The translations under genes were made by a program, and so were the position numbers. Below, piece after piece: positions 46,019 to 55,969 of a stretch of DNA of 64,000 bases. Origin of the DNA: Mariprofundus ferrinatatus (GTDB taxonomy: Bacteria; Pseudomonadota; Zetaproteobacteria; Mariprofundales; Mariprofundaceae); contig NZ_CP018800.1 in NCBI RefSeq assembly GCF_002795825.1, positions 2,168,001 through 2,232,000 on the forward strand, given 5' to 3'. Within the stretch, counting starts at the first letter, position 1. Every line of letters starts with the position of its first letter. The notes beneath the pieces were generated by a model. The model worked only from the letters and a program-made list of their open reading frames with translations. It made no database searches and had not been told where the DNA came from.

Positions 46019-46080
46019 GCGCATCCAATGACGCCTGCCGGCGTCGACAGCTTTGAGATCAAACCGGAGAACACACCATC

Positions 46081-48732
46081 ATGTTTAATGTCCTGACCAA
46101 ACTGTTCGGTAGCCGCAACGACCGTTTACTGAAAGAACTATGGCCCATGGCCGAACAGATTAACGCGCTGGAAGCCGACATGCAGGCACTCTCCGATGAA
46201 GAGCTGGCCGGAAAAACTGTTGAGTTCCGTCAGCGTATTGCAGATGGTGCAACCGTTGATGACCTTCTTTTCGAAGCCTTTGCCGTGGTACGCGAAGCAT
46301 CAGTGCGAGCCCTCGGCATGCGCCATTTCGATGTACAGTTGATCGGCGGCATCATCCTGCATCAGGGCAAGATTGCCGAAATGAAGACCGGTGAAGGTAA
46401 AACCCTGACCGCAACCCTGCCTGTTTATCTCAATGCACTGCCCGGCAAGGGCGCGCATGTCATTACCGTGAATGACTACCTGGCAAGACGCGATGCGGAA
46501 AACATGGGCAAACTCTATGGATTCCTGGGCCTCTCCACCGGCGTTATCGTGCATGGCATCAGCAATGAAGAGCGCCAGCAGGCTTACGCTTCCGATATCA
46601 CCTACGGCACCAACAACGAATTCGGTTTCGATTACCTGCGCGACAACATGGCATTCTCCGCCGAGGAGCTGGTACAGCGTGGCCACCACTACGCGATCGT
46701 CGATGAAGTGGACTCGATCCTGATTGATGAGGCACGTACGCCGCTGATCATCTCCGGCCCTGCCGAGCAGGCGACCGAGCTCTACAAGCAGGCGGACGGC
46801 CTGATCAAGCAGCTTAACGAAGAGGATTACGAAAAGGATGAAAAAGATCGCGCCATCTCCTATACCGAGATCGGCAACGATCATGTCGAGGAACTCTTCC
46901 GCAACGCGGGACTGCTGATCAACGGCAACCTCTATGATCCTGAAAACGTCAATCTGATGCATGCCGCCACACAGGCACTGCGCGCCAACCACCTGTTTGC
47001 CCGCGAAAAGGATTATATTGTGCGTAGCGATGAGGTGATCATCATCGACGAGTTCACCGGCCGCATGATGCCGGGGCGCCGCTACTCCGATGGCCTGCAT
47101 CAGGCTTTGGAGGCCAAGGAGGGGGTAACGGTTCAGCCTGAAAACCAGACACTGGCTTCAATCACCTTCCAGAACTACTTCCGCATGTATGACAAGCTGG
47201 CCGGCATGACCGGCACGGCAGATACGGAAGCGGAAGAGTTCCAGAAAATCTACAGCCTGGAAGTGGTCATCGTACCGACCAACAAGGATATGATCCGTAA
47301 CGATGTCGCCGATGTGATCTATCGCGATACCGAGGACAAGTTCAACGCGATCGTCAGCGATATTGAAACCGTGCACAAAGAGGGGGCCCCGCTACTGGTC
47401 GGCACCACCTCGATCGAAAAATCCGAATACCTCTCCGAGCTGCTGAAAAAGAAAGGCATCAAACATGAGGTTCTCAACGCCAAGCACCATGAACGCGAGG
47501 CGGAGATCGTTGCCCAGGCCGGTCGCAAGAATGCGGTTACCATCGCCACCAACATGGCCGGCCGCGGTACCGACATCATGCTCGGCGGCAATCCCGACAT
47601 GCTCATCTCCCAGCTCCCACAGGGCCTCTCGGAGGCCGACCGCAAGACCAAAGCGAAGGAGATTCGTGAAGCATGTCAGGCAGAACATGTTGAGGTAGTA
47701 GAGCTTGGAGGCCTGCATATTCTCGGTACCGAGCGTCATGAATCCCGTCGCATCGACAACCAGCTGCGAGGCCGTTCCGGTCGTCAGGGCGATCCGGGTG
47801 TAACCCGCTTCTACCTCTCCCTTGAAGATGACCTGATGCGCATCTTCGGTGGAGAAAAGATGCAGTCGATGCTGACCAAGATGGGCTTCGAACAGGGCGA
47901 AGCGATCGAACATCCATGGGTCACCAAGGCTATTGAGAACTCACAGAAGAAGGTTGAGGGTCGCAACTTTGATATTCGCAAGCAGCTGCTTGAGTACGAT
48001 GATGTAATGAACCAGCAGCGCGATGTGGTTTATTCGCAGCGCCGTGAGTTGCTTAGAGCCGATGATGTCGCCGATGTCATTGACGACATGCAGGCGGACC
48101 TTGCAGCTCACCTTGCTGCCGAGTTCCTCGATGGCCATCCTGAAGCGTGGCACATGGATGAGCTGAAAGATGCGCTGATGGAGCGGCTGACTGTGGAGAG
48201 CGACCCTCAGGCATGGCTGGCCAGTGATGATGTTGATACTGCAGACGATATGGCTGTCAAAATCAAGGAAGCGCTGCAGGCGCATATGGCTGCCAAGGAG
48301 GCAATCACAGGGGCTGAGCAGATGCGCGGCTTCGAGAAGTACCTCGTGCTAAACATTCTAGATCACCACTGGAAAGAGCACCTGCTGGCGATGGACCACC
48401 TGCGCCAGAGTGTCGGCCTTCGCGGTTACGCCCAGAAGCAGCCGATTCAGGAGTACAAGCGCGAATCATTCGAACTGTTCGAAGGCATGCTCGATAAAGT
48501 GCGCGAACAGACCATGGTCGCCCTGCACAGTGTACAGGTAGAGCAGCAGGCACCCATCGTGGAAGAACCTGCACGCGAGGACCCATCCAAGGTCAATTAC
48601 AGCCACGGTGCTGACGAAACGGATGAAGATCACCACACCTACAAACGAGAGCACCCCAAGGTTGGTCGTAATGATCCATGTCCGTGCGGTTCCGGAAAAA
48701 AATACAAGCAGTGCCACGGCAGGCGGAATTAA
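46081..48732 (+). CDS. secA: Preprotein translocase ATPase SecA
   Basis: This 883-residue motor of the Sec system drives unfolded proteins through SecYEG. Motif [36 protein letters not shown] (DEAD-like), [15 protein letters not shown] and [13 protein letters not shown] are intact. The zinc-binding C-terminal tail [17 protein letters not shown], which binds SecB and lipids, is present. It heads the conserved order secA-argJ-mutT. Confidence 0.98.
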   Translation: MFNVLTKLFGSRNDRLLKELWPMAEQINALEADMQALSDEELAGKTVEFRQRIADGATVDDLLFEAFAVVREASVRALGMRHFDVQLIGGIILHQGKIAEMKTGEGKTLTATLPVYLNALPGKGAHVITVNDYLARRDAENMGKLYGFLGLSTGVIVHGISNEERQQAYASDITYGTNNEFGFDYLRDNMAFSAEELVQRGHHYAIVDEVDSILIDEARTPLIISGPAEQATELYKQADGLIKQLNEEDYEKDEKDRAISYTEIGNDHVEELFRNAGLLINGNLYDPENVNLMHAATQALRANHLFAREKDYIVRSDEVIIIDEFTGRMMPGRRYSDGLHQALEAKEGVTVQPENQTLASITFQNYFRMYDKLAGMTGTADTEAEEFQKIYSLEVVIVPTNKDMIRNDVADVIYRDTEDKFNAIVSDIETVHKEGAPLLVGTTSIEKSEYLSELLKKKGIKHEVLNAKHHEREAEIVAQAGRKNAVTIATNMAGRGTDIMLGGNPDMLISQLPQGLSEADRKTKAKEIREACQAEHVEVVELGGLHILGTERHESRRIDNQLRGRSGRQGDPGVTRFYLSLEDDLMRIFGGEKMQSMLTKMGFEQGEAIEHPWVTKAIENSQKKVEGRNFDIRKQLLEYDDVMNQQRDVVYSQRRELLRADDVADVIDDMQADLAAHLAAEFLDGHPEAWHMDELKDALMERLTVESDPQAWLASDDVDTADDMAVKIKEALQAHMAAKEAITGAEQMRGFEKYLVLNILDHHWKEHLLAMDHLRQSVGLRGYAQKQPIQEYKRESFELFEGMLDKVREQTMVALHSVQVEQQAPIVEEPAREDPSKVNYSHGADETDEDHHTYKREHPKVGRNDPCPCGSGKKYKQCHGRRN

Positions 48733-48790
48733 TCGCCGACCGAATGGGAAAGCTGCACAAGATTAGGATTACGATCGAGGCCCATACATC

Positions 48791-50014
48791 ATGTCTGTAA
48801 ACCCACCGAACCAGAAGCATCCGCTGCCTGTTCCCGGCTTCAAAGTCGGCACTGCCTCATGCGGCGTGAAGTCGCCTGCACTGCGTGGAAAGCGCCAGGA
48901 TGTGACACTGATTGTCGCCGAGTGCGCCTGTCACGCGGCCGGCGTTTTTACAAAAAACCGCTTCCGCGCTGCCTGCGTTCGCAGCGGCGAGAAGACCCTC
49001 GCATCAAACAGTGAAAATGTACGTGCCATTGTAGCCAATGCAGGCAATGCCAATGCAGGGCTTGGTGAAATGGAAACGGTCTGGGCACGCCAGCTTATTG
49101 AGACCGGTGCCGAGGCTGCAGGCGTCGTTTCTGACAGCGTACTCTCCGCCTCGACCGGCGTCATCGGCACTCCGTTCCCAATCGAACGTATTCAGGAGAA
49201 GATGCATGAAGCCTCTGACTCTCTTGCTGCGGATAACTGGGAGGCCGCAGCACATGCCATCCGCACCACCGACACCTTCGCCAAGTGGTCCTCGGCTGAG
49301 ATAGAGATCGAGGGCAACCGTTATACGCTGACAGGCATTGCCAAAGGCAGCGGTATGATCCATCCGAACATGGCAACGATGCTCGCTTTTGTTGCCACCG
49401 ATGCACCGATCAAAGCGGCCGAACTTGGCCCTATGCTCAAACGTGCCGCCGACCGCTCGTTCAATTGCATCTCGGTGGATGGCGACACTTCAACCAACGA
49501 CACCCTGTATCTGCTCTCCTCCGGCATAGGGCTCGGTCATGCACCGCTTGCAGACACATCCCTCTTCGAGCATGCGCTGACTGAACTCTGCATCGAACTT
49601 GCCACGCAGATCGTTCGTGATGGTGAGGGTGTCTCAAAGTTTGTCACCATTGAGGTTTCCGGCGCAGCGTGCGAGGCGGATGCCCGTACTGTCGGTCGAG
49701 CAGTTGCTGTATCTCCACTTGTAAAAACCGCTTTTGCAGGCAGTGATGCCAACTGGGGACGCATACTCTCCGCAGTAGGTAATTCGGGCATAGCCATCGA
49801 CACCAACCGCATCACCCTCTCGGCCGATGATGTGCTGATGTTCGAGAAGGGCAACCTGCATCCGGATTACAGCGATGAGCAGGGTATGGCGGTATTCAGT
49901 CAGGATGAGTTCACCATCTCGCTCGACCTCGGCATGGGCGATGCGCAAGCAACCGTCTGGACTGGAGATCTGACCCACGAATATATCACCATTAACGCAG
50001 AGTACCGGACCTGA
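48791..50014 (+). CDS. argJ: Bifunctional ornithine acetyltransferase / N-acetylglutamate synthase
   Basis: This 407-residue protein recycles the acetyl group in arginine synthesis. The autocleavage site lies in [16 protein letters not shown], where the Thr becomes the new N-terminus of the beta chain and the active nucleophile. The C-terminus ends [17 protein letters not shown]. It follows secA by 58 bases. Its TGA overlaps the apparent CTG start of the Nudix gene. Confidence 0.97.
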   Translation: MSVNPPNQKHPLPVPGFKVGTASCGVKSPALRGKRQDVTLIVAECACHAAGVFTKNRFRAACVRSGEKTLASNSENVRAIVANAGNANAGLGEMETVWARQLIETGAEAAGVVSDSVLSASTGVIGTPFPIERIQEKMHEASDSLAADNWEAAAHAIRTTDTFAKWSSAEIEIEGNRYTLTGIAKGSGMIHPNMATMLAFVATDAPIKAAELGPMLKRAADRSFNCISVDGDTSTNDTLYLLSSGIGLGHAPLADTSLFEHALTELCIELATQIVRDGEGVSKFVTIEVSGAACEADARTVGRAVAVSPLVKTAFAGSDANWGRILSAVGNSGIAIDTNRITLSADDVLMFEKGNLHPDYSDEQGMAVFSQDEFTISLDLGMGDAQATVWTGDLTHEYITINAEYRT

Positions 50015-50397
50015 GAACCCGCAATATCGCACTGATCGCTCCCTTTGATCGCGAAGGGAACGTACTGCTTCTCAAGCGTAGCGCCAGTCAGCACTGCGGA
50101 GCCCTCTGGTCATTCCCAGGCGGCAAGATTGAGGTCGGAGAGAAGCCAAAAGAGGCTGCCATGCGCGAGCTTCAGGAGGAGACGGGGCTGTCGGGGGACA
50201 ACTGGAAGCTGCTCGGCATGCACCACTTTGAATATCCTGACAGGATTCTCCATTTTCTCCTATTCAGCTGCATTTGCGGTGAACCGGGAACCCTGAATGC
50301 CGAATCAGAACATGCATGGGTATCCATTGATGAACTGGAGAGTTATCCAATGCCCGAAGCCAATCTCGGCATGCTTCCGCTCATTTCCGGAGTTTAA
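50011..50397 (+). CDS. mutT: MutT-like Nudix hydrolase with apparent CTG start
   Basis: The open frame encodes [37 protein letters not shown] and a perfect Nudix box, GGKIEVGE followed by REL, EE and G at the correct spacing (residues 38-60). The first ATG in frame (50161) falls inside the Nudix box, so it cannot be the start. No ATG, GTG or TTG occurs between the preceding in-frame stop (49993) and the conserved N-terminus. The best start is CTG 50011, overlapping the argJ TGA as CTGA. This gives 128 residues, a full MutT length. It would sanitise 8-oxo-dGTP. Translation is probably coupled to argJ. A sequencing or strain difference that removes an ATG is the main alternative. Confidence 0.82.
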   Translation: MRTRNIALIAPFDREGNVLLLKRSASQHCGALWSFPGGKIEVGEKPKEAAMRELQEETGLSGDNWKLLGMHHFEYPDRILHFLLFSCICGEPGTLNAESEHAWVSIDELESYPMPEANLGMLPLISGV

Positions 50398-50399
50398 CT

Positions 50400-50759
50400 T
50401 TACAGCCAGCCACCCGGCAGAGGACGCAACCACGATACGCCAGGCCTGTGGTGCCGCTGGATGGTCGCCTCACGATAGTACTCCAGCATACGTGCTACAT
50501 ACTCAAGAATCGCCTGATTCTCATCATTGGCCGTTATTTTCTCAGGGATATAGGCGTGTGACATTGCCGGGGTCTTGAGTGCAAAATTGGCTTGTATTTT
50601 ATATGTTCTGTGCTGAGGCCGGGTCGTAAGAATATCCCAGTGAGCCCGAATGGTGATAATCCGTGCGATCCCCTTCAGCTTAAACGAAACACCACCCTCC
50701 CTGATCCTAAGTCGTTCAAGTTCCTCAAAATTGAATAGTCTGTATAGAGAAGCAGCCAT
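50400..50759 (-). CDS. Conserved-looking protein of unknown function
   Basis: The protein has 119 residues. I choose ATG 50759 because GGAGG sits 5 bases upstream; ATG 50771 and a TTG at 50774 are less likely. It begins AASLYRLFNFEELERLRIRE and has a His- and Arg-rich C-terminal half (TIQRHHRPGVSWLRPLPGGW). No signal, TM segment or motif is recognisable. The stop faces the Nudix stop with 2 bases between. Not similar to a family that I can name. Confidence 0.55.
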   Translation of the reverse strand: MAASLYRLFNFEELERLRIREGGVSFKLKGIARIITIRAHWDILTTRPQHRTYKIQANFALKTPAMSHAYIPEKITANDENQAILEYVARMLEYYREATIQRHHRPGVSWLRPLPGGWL

Positions 50760-50857
50760 ACTTGCCTCCATCAATATGCCAAACTGGAGAAGCAGATACA
50801 GATTAACAGGCAGGATGATGATTCCGCTGTGATGTGGGCAACAAATTATTGTTCGGC

Positions 50858-51739
50858 TTAACCTTTGCGTCTGGCTCTGGGATGGGCTTCGTCATAAACC
50901 TCGGTGAGTTTGGCGATATCGAGATGGGTATAGCGCTCGGTAGTGGCAAGCGATGCGTGGCCGAGCAACTCCTGTATGGCGCGCAGATCAACACCGCTGG
51001 CGAGAAGGTGTGTGGCAAATGAGTGGCGCAGCCGGTGCGGCGTTACCGAAATATCAGCGCCATTCTCCAGTGCCCTGTCTTTAAGCATGCGCTGCACGCT
51101 GCGCACGGTTAAACGCCTTCCGAAACGGTTAAGAAATACCGCCTTCTCCTCGACGGCTGAGATACGTTCACCTAGATAGGCCTGAAGATATTCCACCGCG
51201 CCCTGCGGCAGTGGCACGATGCGCTCTTTACGCCCTTTTCCGAAAACCCGCAGTTCAAACTGATCCATATCAATATCATCAAGGTTCAGTCCCACCACTT
51301 CGGATACACGCAGGCCGCAGCCGTACATCACAGCCAGCAGTGCCAGATCCCGTAACTCGCTGGCGCGATCGGTATGGTTCATCAGGGCGGCGGTCTGCTC
51401 CGGCGGCAGGGTGCGCGGCAGTCGTTTCGGCAATTTGGGAGGACGCACACCAGCCGCCACGTTGGCCCTGCACCAGCCCGCCTGCACGGCTGCATCGAAA
51501 AAGCTGGAGAGCGCTGAAAGCCTCCTGGCCAGCGTTGAAGCGGCAAGTCCCGCTGCATGGCTATCCACCAGCCAGTCCTGCACCTGGGTTCGATTGATTG
51601 CTGAGAGTGACGCATCCTCACCACAGAACGCGACAAACCGTACAAGATCGCGGCGATATGCGGCAACCGTATGCTCTGAGGCAAGGCGGACATCGGCCAG
51701 TTCATGAAGAAACTGGTCTATCGCCTTGCTGAGTAACAT
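50858..51739 (-). CDS. xerC: Tyrosine recombinase XerC
   Basis: The protein has 293 residues from ATG 51739; longer in-frame starts run into the DUF484 gene. An N-terminal SAM-like core-binding domain (about 1-85) precedes the catalytic domain with Arg in CGLRVSEVVGLNLDDID, Lys in FGKGRKER, HRLRHSFATHLL, LLGHASLATTERYTHL and the nucleophile Tyr. XerC with XerD resolves chromosome dimers at dif. The start lies right after the DUF484-GGDEF stop. It ends KARRKG-like (PRARRKG). Confidence 0.95.
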   Translation of the reverse strand: MLLSKAIDQFLHELADVRLASEHTVAAYRRDLVRFVAFCGEDASLSAINRTQVQDWLVDSHAAGLAASTLARRLSALSSFFDAAVQAGWCRANVAAGVRPPKLPKRLPRTLPPEQTAALMNHTDRASELRDLALLAVMYGCGLRVSEVVGLNLDDIDMDQFELRVFGKGRKERIVPLPQGAVEYLQAYLGERISAVEEKAVFLNRFGRRLTVRSVQRMLKDRALENGADISVTPHRLRHSFATHLLASGVDLRAIQELLGHASLATTERYTHLDIAKLTEVYDEAHPRARRKG

Positions 51740-51740
51740 C

Positions 51741-52865
51741 TCAGCTGCCGTCGGAATCTCCCTGTTCAGATTCGGCGATCTCAACCCGATTGCCGCCCAG
51801 GGCCTTGGCGACATACATTGCCTGATCTGCCTTGGCGACCAGCTGCTTAACGGCAGGATCCTTGCCGGCAGGAGAGTAGGCCACACCAATGCTTACCGTA
51901 ACCTTCTCATCCTCCAACAGTTCACTCTCTGCTACGCAGTTGACAGCACGCGCTGCAATATCACACGCCTTCTCCTGACTGCAGCCCGGCAGCAACAGAA
52001 CAAACTCATCGCCGCCCATACGGATCAGCGGGTCATTAGAGCGCACATACTGGCGCATCGCCTTGCTGACCATGCCCAGCACCCTATCGCCGGCATCATC
52101 GCCCAGGCGTTCATTGAGCGACTTAAACCGATCCACATCGGCATAAATACACGCCACCTCCGTTTCACTGCCAAACCACTGCGATAGCGGCTGATGGCTG
52201 TGAGGCTGCAGAAAGCGGCGATTCTGGCTGCCGGTCAAAGTATCGGTAACCGACAGGCGGGCAAGGTGCTCACGTGCTGCAGCATGCTCGAGAGTAAGAC
52301 CGACCACCTGCGCCAAGTGCTGCAGAAAATCACTGCTTTGATCGGGCGCGAAACGGTCACGGTCGATCGACCCTACCCCCAGCACGCCGAAAGGATTGTC
52401 GAGGTCACCCAGTGTTAGCAGTGCAATCGAACCGAGATGGCGATCTTGTGAATCGAGCCAGTCGAACTCATGTTCCGGGGAGAGTTGCATCAGCCATGCC
52501 TGCTTACGTGAAATGCCCATCTGCCTTATCTCATCATTCTCAACCCAGACCAGATCGCGTTCCGAGAGTGCATCGAGCTTATGGCCACCTATAAAGCTGG
52601 AGCGGTCGAGCCAGAAGCGGACAAAGTCGAGTTCAAAATTGGAACGCAGGCCACGCAGCAGGGTGAAACAGAGATCTTCGGGGTCGGTGGACTTTAGCAC
52701 CTGTGACTCAAGATCAAACATTCGTGAAAACAGCCGCTCGTTCTGACGCAGACGCTGCATCACCTCGGCGACATACCCCTTAAGCTCCCTGTTCTCATCG
52801 GCCATCTGCTGAAAGCGGCGGTCCGAGAGGCTCTCCACCTTGGAGGCTTTCTCTTCCTTGCTCAT
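51741..52865 (-). CDS. DUF484-GGDEF fusion, putative diguanylate cyclase
   Basis: The protein has 374 residues from ATG 52865 (GGAGGAG upstream; a TTG precedes it). Residues 1-205 form a DUF484 (GAF-like) domain with a coiled start (VESLSDRRFQQMADENRELK). Residues 208-360 form a GGDEF domain. The active site RMGGDEF (GGDEF at 284-288) is intact and an RxxD inhibitory site (RSND, 275-278) precedes it by five residues, so c-di-GMP synthesis with feedback is likely. In gammaproteobacteria, a plain DUF484 gene usually precedes xerC; here it carries an added cyclase. Confidence 0.88.
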   Translation of the reverse strand: MSKEEKASKVESLSDRRFQQMADENRELKGYVAEVMQRLRQNERLFSRMFDLESQVLKSTDPEDLCFTLLRGLRSNFELDFVRFWLDRSSFIGGHKLDALSERDLVWVENDEIRQMGISRKQAWLMQLSPEHEFDWLDSQDRHLGSIALLTLGDLDNPFGVLGVGSIDRDRFAPDQSSDFLQHLAQVVGLTLEHAAAREHLARLSVTDTLTGSQNRRFLQPHSHQPLSQWFGSETEVACIYADVDRFKSLNERLGDDAGDRVLGMVSKAMRQYVRSNDPLIRMGGDEFVLLLPGCSQEKACDIAARAVNCVAESELLEDEKVTVSIGVAYSPAGKDPAVKQLVAKADQAMYVAKALGGNRVEIAESEQGDSDGS

Positions 52866-52974
52866 CAATTATCTCCTCCCTCTTCCGTACCTGGCGGCTG
52901 AACCATGATCAGCTCCAACCTATAAATTCGGCTCCATACAGATATCGTAATTAGGCTGAAGCGATGAACAAGTT

Positions 52975-53598
52975 CTATTTGCCCTGCTCCTCAGGCTTGC
53001 CTCCATTTCCGGCGGGCAGCGTGCCTCCGGAAAGAACCAGCTTCATCCCCTCTTCGACACTCATGTCGAGATAGACAATCTGCACAGGATCGACAAACAG
53101 CAGCCAGCCGGTCGTGGGGACAGGTGTAGAGGGGACAAAGACAGACACCCGTGTTTCACTGGCCCCATGAATCGCGACTGCGGTCTCACCGGTGACAAAG
53201 CCTATCACCATGGTTGCCTTGTCAGGGAATGGTACCATGACCACCTTCTGAAATGCGCTCGAGCTATCGCTCAAAGTCGCTTCAAGCAGCTGGCGGGTTG
53301 CCTTGTATATCGATCGCACCAGCGGGATACGCCCCATAATTCGATCCACAAGGCGCATCAGGTGGTGCCCGATAAAGTGAGTGGTCAGCATGCCGATGGT
53401 GATAATGAAAAGCAGGGCCAGAATAATACCCAGACCCGGGATATCGATGCCGATCAGCGTCTCAGGGGCATATCCTGCCGGCAGCAGCGAAAGCGCATCA
53501 TCAGAGAGTTCGATCAACCAGTTGATCAATGCAACCGTAACCAGCAGTGGCGCCAGGGCAACGACACCTGCCAGCAGATATTTACGTAACGAAGCCAC
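52975..53598 (-). CDS. DUF502-family membrane protein
   Basis: The protein has 207 residues from a GTG at 53598 that overlaps the preceding TAG. Two TM helices (about 8-26 and 55-80) and the family motif RIPLVRSIYKATRQLLE identify DUF502, an inner-membrane protein of unknown function, with a cytoplasmic or periplasmic domain of about 110 residues. The C-terminus is Gly- and Pro-rich. It follows the YibQ-like gene and is probably co-translated. Confidence 0.85.
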   Translation of the reverse strand: MASLRKYLLAGVVALAPLLVTVALINWLIELSDDALSLLPAGYAPETLIGIDIPGLGIILALLFIITIGMLTTHFIGHHLMRLVDRIMGRIPLVRSIYKATRQLLEATLSDSSSAFQKVVMVPFPDKATMVIGFVTGETAVAIHGASETRVSVFVPSTPVPTTGWLLFVDPVQIVYLDMSVEEGMKLVLSGGTLPAGNGGKPEEQGK

Positions 53599-54512
53599 TA
53601 CAGCAGCACCTCAGGTTTGATTTTCGCCTGATGCACAGGCTTGCTCTCATGTAGCAGCTGATTCACCGATGATGCTGACTCCATCAGCTCTGTTCCCAGC
53701 TGTTCTTCAAGAAAGGTGATTGTGCTTCGGTATGGGTGGGCAATCACGATGCACTGCTTCTCCTGCTCCAGGCAGCGCTCTGCCTTTTGCCATGCACGCT
53801 GCATCGCTTCGGGACTTTTATCATGGTCTAGAAATATGCGTCTGCTGGCCCAGGCCACTCCGGCCAGTTCGGCGGCCTCCGCTGCAACACTTCTGTTGCT
53901 GGTTACAGAATCGACAAAAAACAGCCCCTGCTCCCTGCACACCTCCATAACCCAGCGCATCGGCTCTATCAGCTCGGTCAGGTGGGAGCCCATATGGTTA
54001 TTAACCCCCTGGACGTAGGGAACCGCAGTCAGGCCGCGAAGAAAAGTCTGGCGCAACTCACTCCTGTCCATTTTCTCATTCAGGAAATAGGGCGTCATCC
54101 TGTTCCGGTACTTCTCCGATGTCGGCTCCATCGGCAGGTGCAGCATCACCAGCTGTCCCATTGCATGTGCCATCTCTGCCGAATCATGTGCGAATGGCGC
54201 ATCAGGGATAATCGAAATAGCCACAGGCATGGGGAGTGCCAGAATCCGCCTGAGTGCAGCCAGATCATATCCGACATCATCCATAATCAGAGCCAGACCC
54301 GACTCAGGATGCTGCAAACCGGGCTCCATGTTTAACAGTGCATCCCTCTCCGGTTCGGGGAGGGAGGGTGCGACGGCCTTAACCGTAGCATCAGGCACCT
54401 CAACCCGCTTTTGGGACGCAGTCCCCTGCAGAGACACCACAACAAGAAGCAGGCTCAAAACAATCAGGAACAGCAGCGCCAGCCATTGCGGCTGCATTTT
54501 TTTATGGCTCAT
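53598..54512 (-). CDS. Divergent polysaccharide deacetylase (YibQ-like)
   Basis: The protein has 304 residues with an N-terminal TM anchor (about 8-28). The deacetylase-like fold has LALIMDDVGYDLAAL, the MLHLPMEP strand and the NNHMGSHLTELIEPM block with His residues, followed by IVIAHPYRST. This is the divergent polysaccharide deacetylase family of E. coli YibQ, often found with envC and a CtpA-type protease, as here. The substrate may be peptidoglycan or another envelope glycan. Confidence 0.85.
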   Translation of the reverse strand: MSHKKMQPQWLALLFLIVLSLLLVVVSLQGTASQKRVEVPDATVKAVAPSLPEPERDALLNMEPGLQHPESGLALIMDDVGYDLAALRRILALPMPVAISIIPDAPFAHDSAEMAHAMGQLVMLHLPMEPTSEKYRNRMTPYFLNEKMDRSELRQTFLRGLTAVPYVQGVNNHMGSHLTELIEPMRWVMEVCREQGLFFVDSVTSNRSVAAEAAELAGVAWASRRIFLDHDKSPEAMQRAWQKAERCLEQEKQCIVIAHPYRSTITFLEEQLGTELMESASSVNQLLHESKPVHQAKIKPEVLL

Positions 54513-54558
54513 GATCCTCTCACACTTCCTGTACGATACCCGGCATTAAGCGGGCTTA

Positions 54559-55881
54559 TCATCCACGAAGCGCATGCAGACCTCGGAGAAGATCCAGCGC
54601 ACGCTGCAGCTGGGCATCAAGCTCAAGTCGCTCCTTCATTTTGTCGCTCGGACCGTCTCCGGCAACCTCTTTTACCGTTTTCTTGGACTTGCCGTTGCCA
54701 TTCTCAAGATGCCCCTTCAGATCACGTTCAGTTACCCTGGGAATGAGACCATTGCTCTGCTCGTCCTTCTTCAATACCACCTGCTCAACCAGAATATCGG
54801 GGTCGATACCGGTCGCCTGAATGGAGCGGCCACTCGGGGTAAAGTAGAGCGCCGTGGTCACCTTAATTGCAGTACCGTCATTGAGCGGAACGACTGACTG
54901 CACCGACCCTTTACCAAAGCTCTTGGTTCCCATCACAATTGCGCGGTGATGATCCTGAAGGGCGCCACCGACGATCTCGGATGCCGATGCAGAACCATTG
55001 TTCATCAGCACCACCATGGGCAAGCCATTGAGGATATCGCCCGGCTCCGCATCGAATGAGAGGTTGTTACCCGCCCGCGACTTGGTGCTAACAATATTGC
55101 CCTTTTCCAGGAACAGGTCGGAAACTGCCACCGCCTGGTTAAGCAAGCCGCCCGGATTATTGCGAAGATCAAGTACGGCACCGGAAAGTTTGCCACCGGC
55201 ACGTTTCTTCAACTCCCTGATCTGCTTGGAGAGCAGGGTTACCGTCGGCTGCTGGAACTGGGTAATACGCAGGTAGGCATAACCGGGCGCCAGCATATCG
55301 CCCTTTACCGACTCCACTTTGATAATGGCGCGGGTAATCTTCACCTCGAGTGAAATGTTTTCACTTTCACGGTAAATCGTCAGCACGGTGCTGGTACCGG
55401 GTTTGCCACGCATCCTCTTCACCCCTTCCATCAGGGACATATCACGTGTCAGTTCATCATCGATCTTGATAATCAGGTCACCTGCTTTGACGCCTGCACG
55501 ATCTGCCGGGGTATCCTCAATCGGTGCAATAATTCGGATGCCGCCCTCGGCAGCCTGAATCTCGATGCCAAGGCCTCCGAATTCGCCCTTGGTATCCACA
55601 TTCATCTGCTTGTACATCTCTTTATCAAGATAGGTGGAGTGTGGATCCAGGCTGGAGAGCATGCCTGAGAGCGCACCCTCGATCAGCTTTTCATCGCTGA
55701 CCTCCTCGACATAAGCCTGGCGCACCATCTCCATCACCTGTGAAAATTTCTGCAGCTGTTGATAATCGGTGGCGGCATTGGCTTGACGGTGACCCGTTCC
55801 GGGCTCCCACGCCATAATACCCGCGCCCAGCAGAGCGAGAGCGCCTGTACCTAATAAAACTCGACGAAACTTCAAAGACAT
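54559..55881 (-). CDS. ctpA: Carboxyl-terminal (S41) processing protease, CtpA-like
   Basis: The protein has 440 residues from ATG 55881, with GGAG 6 bases upstream. A signal or anchor segment (6-22) is followed by a PDZ domain (about 85-165, FGGLGIEIQAAEGGIRI...GVKAGDLIIKIDDE). The S41 core carries the nucleophile Ser in NNGSASASEIVGGALQDH and the general-base Lys in GTKSFGKGSVQSVVPL. It acts in the periplasm on C-termini. It lies in the conserved order envC-ctpA-yibQ. Confidence 0.94.
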   Translation of the reverse strand: MSLKFRRVLLGTGALALLGAGIMAWEPGTGHRQANAATDYQQLQKFSQVMEMVRQAYVEEVSDEKLIEGALSGMLSSLDPHSTYLDKEMYKQMNVDTKGEFGGLGIEIQAAEGGIRIIAPIEDTPADRAGVKAGDLIIKIDDELTRDMSLMEGVKRMRGKPGTSTVLTIYRESENISLEVKITRAIIKVESVKGDMLAPGYAYLRITQFQQPTVTLLSKQIRELKKRAGGKLSGAVLDLRNNPGGLLNQAVAVSDLFLEKGNIVSTKSRAGNNLSFDAEPGDILNGLPMVVLMNNGSASASEIVGGALQDHHRAIVMGTKSFGKGSVQSVVPLNDGTAIKVTTALYFTPSGRSIQATGIDPDILVEQVVLKKDEQSNGLIPRVTERDLKGHLENGNGKSKKTVKEVAGDGPSDKMKERLELDAQLQRALDLLRGLHALRG

Positions 55882-55969
55882 ACCTTTCTCCAACACTCCG
55901 GCAGCCGCAACTGCCTTGTCATCATGTTTCTGCGCCACATGCTGCGTGAAGCAGCAGCATGCCAGCGCA

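Noticed and set aside
50045-50296. An 83-codon frame within mutT in another frame
   Set aside because: The other frame carries the intact Nudix box, so this is a shadow and not a frameshift.
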